The translations under genes were made by a program, and so were the position numbers. A stretch of 7,212 bases of DNA from Planctomycetota bacterium (lineage in GTDB: Bacteria; Planctomycetota; Planctomycetia; Planctomycetales; Planctomycetaceae), in assembly GCA_024278285.1 (NCBI GenBank), contig JAJRTM010000813.1:1-7212 (forward strand), in the 5' to 3' direction. Shown one piece after another: positions 6,052-7,212 of the stretch. Positions within the stretch are counted from its first letter, which is position 1; each line of letters begins with the position of its first letter. Under the pieces are notes generated by a model. That model worked only from the letters and a program-made list of their open reading frames with translations, ran no database searches and was not told the DNA's origin.

Positions 6052-6783
6052 TTACAGAGAATTAAGAAACTGCATGAAGTGCGCGAGGTTTTCCTGGCAG
6101 CCTTTTGGGTTGCGATCTTTTCGCAGGGTAGAGGCCCCGTGGACGCCGGCTTTGGGGCGGTGCCTGGTCAGTTGTTTGATGTTTGCATTATTGAGGATAT
6201 CATCCGCTCGCTGAAGTTCGTCATTTTGAGAACCGGATGTAACATAGACGGGCAGCTTCAATCCCCTGGCTGCTTTTGCAACACTTAAGTTTTTGCCAAG
6301 ATATTCTCCGGGGGAAAAACTGGCCATCGCGGTGATGTGATTGCTGTTCTTTTTAGCAAGATGAAAATTGAGTGCAGCCGTATAAGAACTGCCTACCGTA
6401 ATTATTGTTTTGTATTTCTTTGAAACTGCCCAATCAACAGCGGCTTGCAGATCGGGATACGCTTCAGCATATTCAGTTGATTTCCCGGCTGCCTTCACGG
6501 TTTGATTTTCTTCCCCCCACATCGGACCGCCGGAACGTTGGTCGATTGCCAAGGTATCAAACCCGGCCTTGTTGATTACCGGGGCAACAGTATCATATTC
6601 ATGCCGATTTGAACGGGCTTGGTGAAACAACAGCACGATTTTATCGTTGTTTGCTTTGGCAGCGATAAAGGTTCCAAAAATCGGTTTCCCATCCGTTGCA
6701 GTCAATTTTATTTCTTCTGCATTGAGAGTGACGGTCATTGCAAAGAGTAAAAAACAGGCAGATAACATTGTTGAAACACTCAT
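6052..6783 (-). CDS. Exported alpha/beta-hydrolase, dienelactone-hydrolase-like
   Basis: 243 residues from ATG 6783, with Shine-Dalgarno GAGGAG 8 nt upstream. Residues 1-22 (hydrophobic, ending TLNA before EE) form a signal peptide, so the enzyme should work in the periplasm or outside. The fold signs are VLLFHQAR (50-57, strand then oxyanion-type loop), a nucleophile elbow VGSSYTAAL (130-138) with Ser133, a probable acid at Asp188 in TSGSQNDEL, and His215 in AGVHGAS. The spacing fits a Ser-Asp-His triad. The elbow reads G-S-S-Y-T, lacking the usual second glycine of GxSxG. An ester or lactone is the likely bond cleaved; the substrate is unknown. The gene stands alone between two transposase remnants. 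A consensus promoter lies at 6840-6869, within the end of the right-hand remnant. Confidence 0.85.
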   Translation of the reverse strand: MSVSTMLSACFLLFAMTVTLNAEEIKLTATDGKPIFGTFIAAKANNDKIVLLFHQARSNRHEYDTVAPVINKAGFDTLAIDQRSGGPMWGEENQTVKAAGKSTEYAEAYPDLQAAVDWAVSKKYKTIITVGSSYTAALNFHLAKKNSNHITAMASFSPGEYLGKNLSVAKAARGLKLPVYVTSGSQNDELQRADDILNNANIKQLTRHRPKAGVHGASTLRKDRNPKGCQENLAHFMQFLNSL

Positions 6784-6791
6784 GGTTTATT

Positions 6792-6797
6792 CTCCTC
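6792..6797 (-). promoter_or_regulatory. Shine-Dalgarno of the alpha/beta-hydrolase gene
   Basis: GAGGAG on the minus strand, 8 nt before ATG 6783. It fixes this start over the internal Met6 codon. It lies outside the transposase coding remnant. Confidence 0.8.
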
Positions 6798-6839
6798 GAA
6801 GAAATTAAACGTTGTCAGTAACTAACTGCACTTTAGGGG

Positions 6840-6869
6840 ATTATAGATTGAGAGTGATGAGGGTGTCAA
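6840..6869 (-). promoter_or_regulatory. Perfect-consensus sigma70 promoter facing the alpha/beta-hydrolase gene
   Basis: On the minus strand, TTGACA (6869-6864), an 18-bp spacer and TATAAT (6845-6840), twelve of twelve consensus bases. The start of transcription would fall at about 6834-6832, giving a leader of roughly 50 nt with a strong Shine-Dalgarno. The -35 lies in the Phe-Asp-Thr codons near the end of the frameshifted transposase, and the -10 covers its Leu codon, its TAA stop and the base after it. The hydrolase gene is therefore probably transcribed from sequence supplied by the dead element. Confidence 0.75.
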
Positions 6870-7212
6870 AGAGGGTGCGGATATTTTGGGTTTCGGGGGT
6901 GTTGGGCAGAGGGGCGATAAATTGTTGGTGCAGCATTTTTCGAGTGATAAAACGTTTTCGGTCGGCATGCGACGCGGCGATTCGGATTGTCCCAAGGGCG
7001 ATGACTACGGTTGGTCGGTTCCGATTTTTCGACGTCCCAGCAGATCAATTCGACCAGCGTGTAGAGCCAACCGTTCAAGTTCCAGCAGCCGATGTTCGAC
7101 CAGACATTGCGAACCTGTTGTTGTCCCGCTCCCCAAACTTCTTTCACATCCCAGCACGGCTGGTTTGTTCTGATAGCTGTAGCCAGAGTGATCCAGTCAG
7201 GTTTTGAGGGAG
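6841..7212 (-). pseudogene. Frameshifted C-terminal remnant of a second transposase, continuing beyond the right edge
   Basis: Two reading frames must be joined to give a sensible protein. From the right edge to about 6974, one frame encodes 79 residues including VWGAGQQQVRNVWSNIG and WLYTLVELICWD, ending RPWDNPNRR. A frame beginning TCG at 6972 then gives SHADRKRFITRKMLHQQF and 26 further residues to TAA 6843-6841. The expected junction in relatives is, as I remember it, RRPSHADR, so about two bases were lost near 6971-6974 and one Pro codon is damaged. The order of segments matches the C-terminal end of DDE transposases seen in planctomycetes, with a Glu in the DVKEVWG segment as a possible third catalytic residue. 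I cannot name the IS family with confidence, but it is clearly different from the remnant at 5320. The N-terminal part lies off the window. Confidence 0.72.

Noticed and set aside
6752..6766. L-S-A-C at residues 7-10 of the hydrolase as a lipoprotein lipobox
   Set aside because: Only six uncharged residues precede it and the hydrophobic core comes after the Cys, so an ordinary signal peptide ending at TLNA fits better.
6812..7207. Plus-strand frames at 6812-7207 and 6886-7173
   Set aside because: They lie opposite the transposase remnant, whose minus-strand frames give recognisable protein segments. The plus-strand translations are low-complexity and unlike any known protein.

Overview
The window looks like a chromosomal segment of a planctomycete (Planctomycetota, probably order Planctomycetales). 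The main evidence is the 810-residue minus-strand protein, which has the planctomycete-specific cytochrome c (PSCyt1) + DUF1549 + DUF1553 architecture with two CxxCH motifs. Supporting evidence is a small secreted Cys-rich protein of a kind I associate with this phylum and two transposase remnants that resemble planctomycete elements. Base composition is moderate (roughly mid-40s % GC by eye). No rRNA, tRNA or CRISPR array is visible.

Layout from left to right. (1) Positions 1-1651, minus: the N-terminal 550 residues of a ComEC/Rec2-type DNA-uptake channel, running off the left edge. (2) 1674-1700: a good intrinsic terminator for the gene upstream of comEC. (3) 1733-2266, minus: a secreted Cys-rich small protein of unknown function. 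(4) 2267-2593: an AT-rich spacer with a possible promoter for the Cys-rich gene and one stem-loop in the 3' region of the next gene. (5) 2594-5026, minus: the exported PSCyt1-DUF1549-DUF1553 protein, with a perfect 16-bp palindrome abutting its ribosome-binding site. (6) 5027-5319: a divergent spacer whose right part holds an elaborate nested inverted repeat that would trap the Shine-Dalgarno of the next gene. (7) 5320-6015, plus: the N-terminal half of an ISNCY-like transposase, cut off before the rest of its catalytic domain. (8) 6052-6783, minus: an exported alpha/beta-hydrolase (dienelactone-hydrolase-like). (9) 6841-7212, minus: the C-terminal end of a different, frameshifted transposase, running off the right edge.

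The left half (comEC, Cys-rich protein, PSCyt1 protein) is ordinary planctomycete chromosome read leftward. Its genes are spaced and separated by terminator or promoter-like signals rather than packed as an operon. The right 2 kb is a mobile-element scar in which the hydrolase gene sits between two dead transposase genes. The most notable signal is a 12-of-12 consensus sigma70 promoter (TTGACA, 18-bp spacer, TATAAT). It lies inside the last codons and across the stop codon of the frameshifted transposase, pointing straight at the hydrolase gene about 57 bp away. I see no convincing multi-gene novel system. The points worth a second look are regulatory: the captured promoter, the ribosome-site-occluding leader of the transposase, the operator-like palindrome, and the terminator placed directly before comEC.
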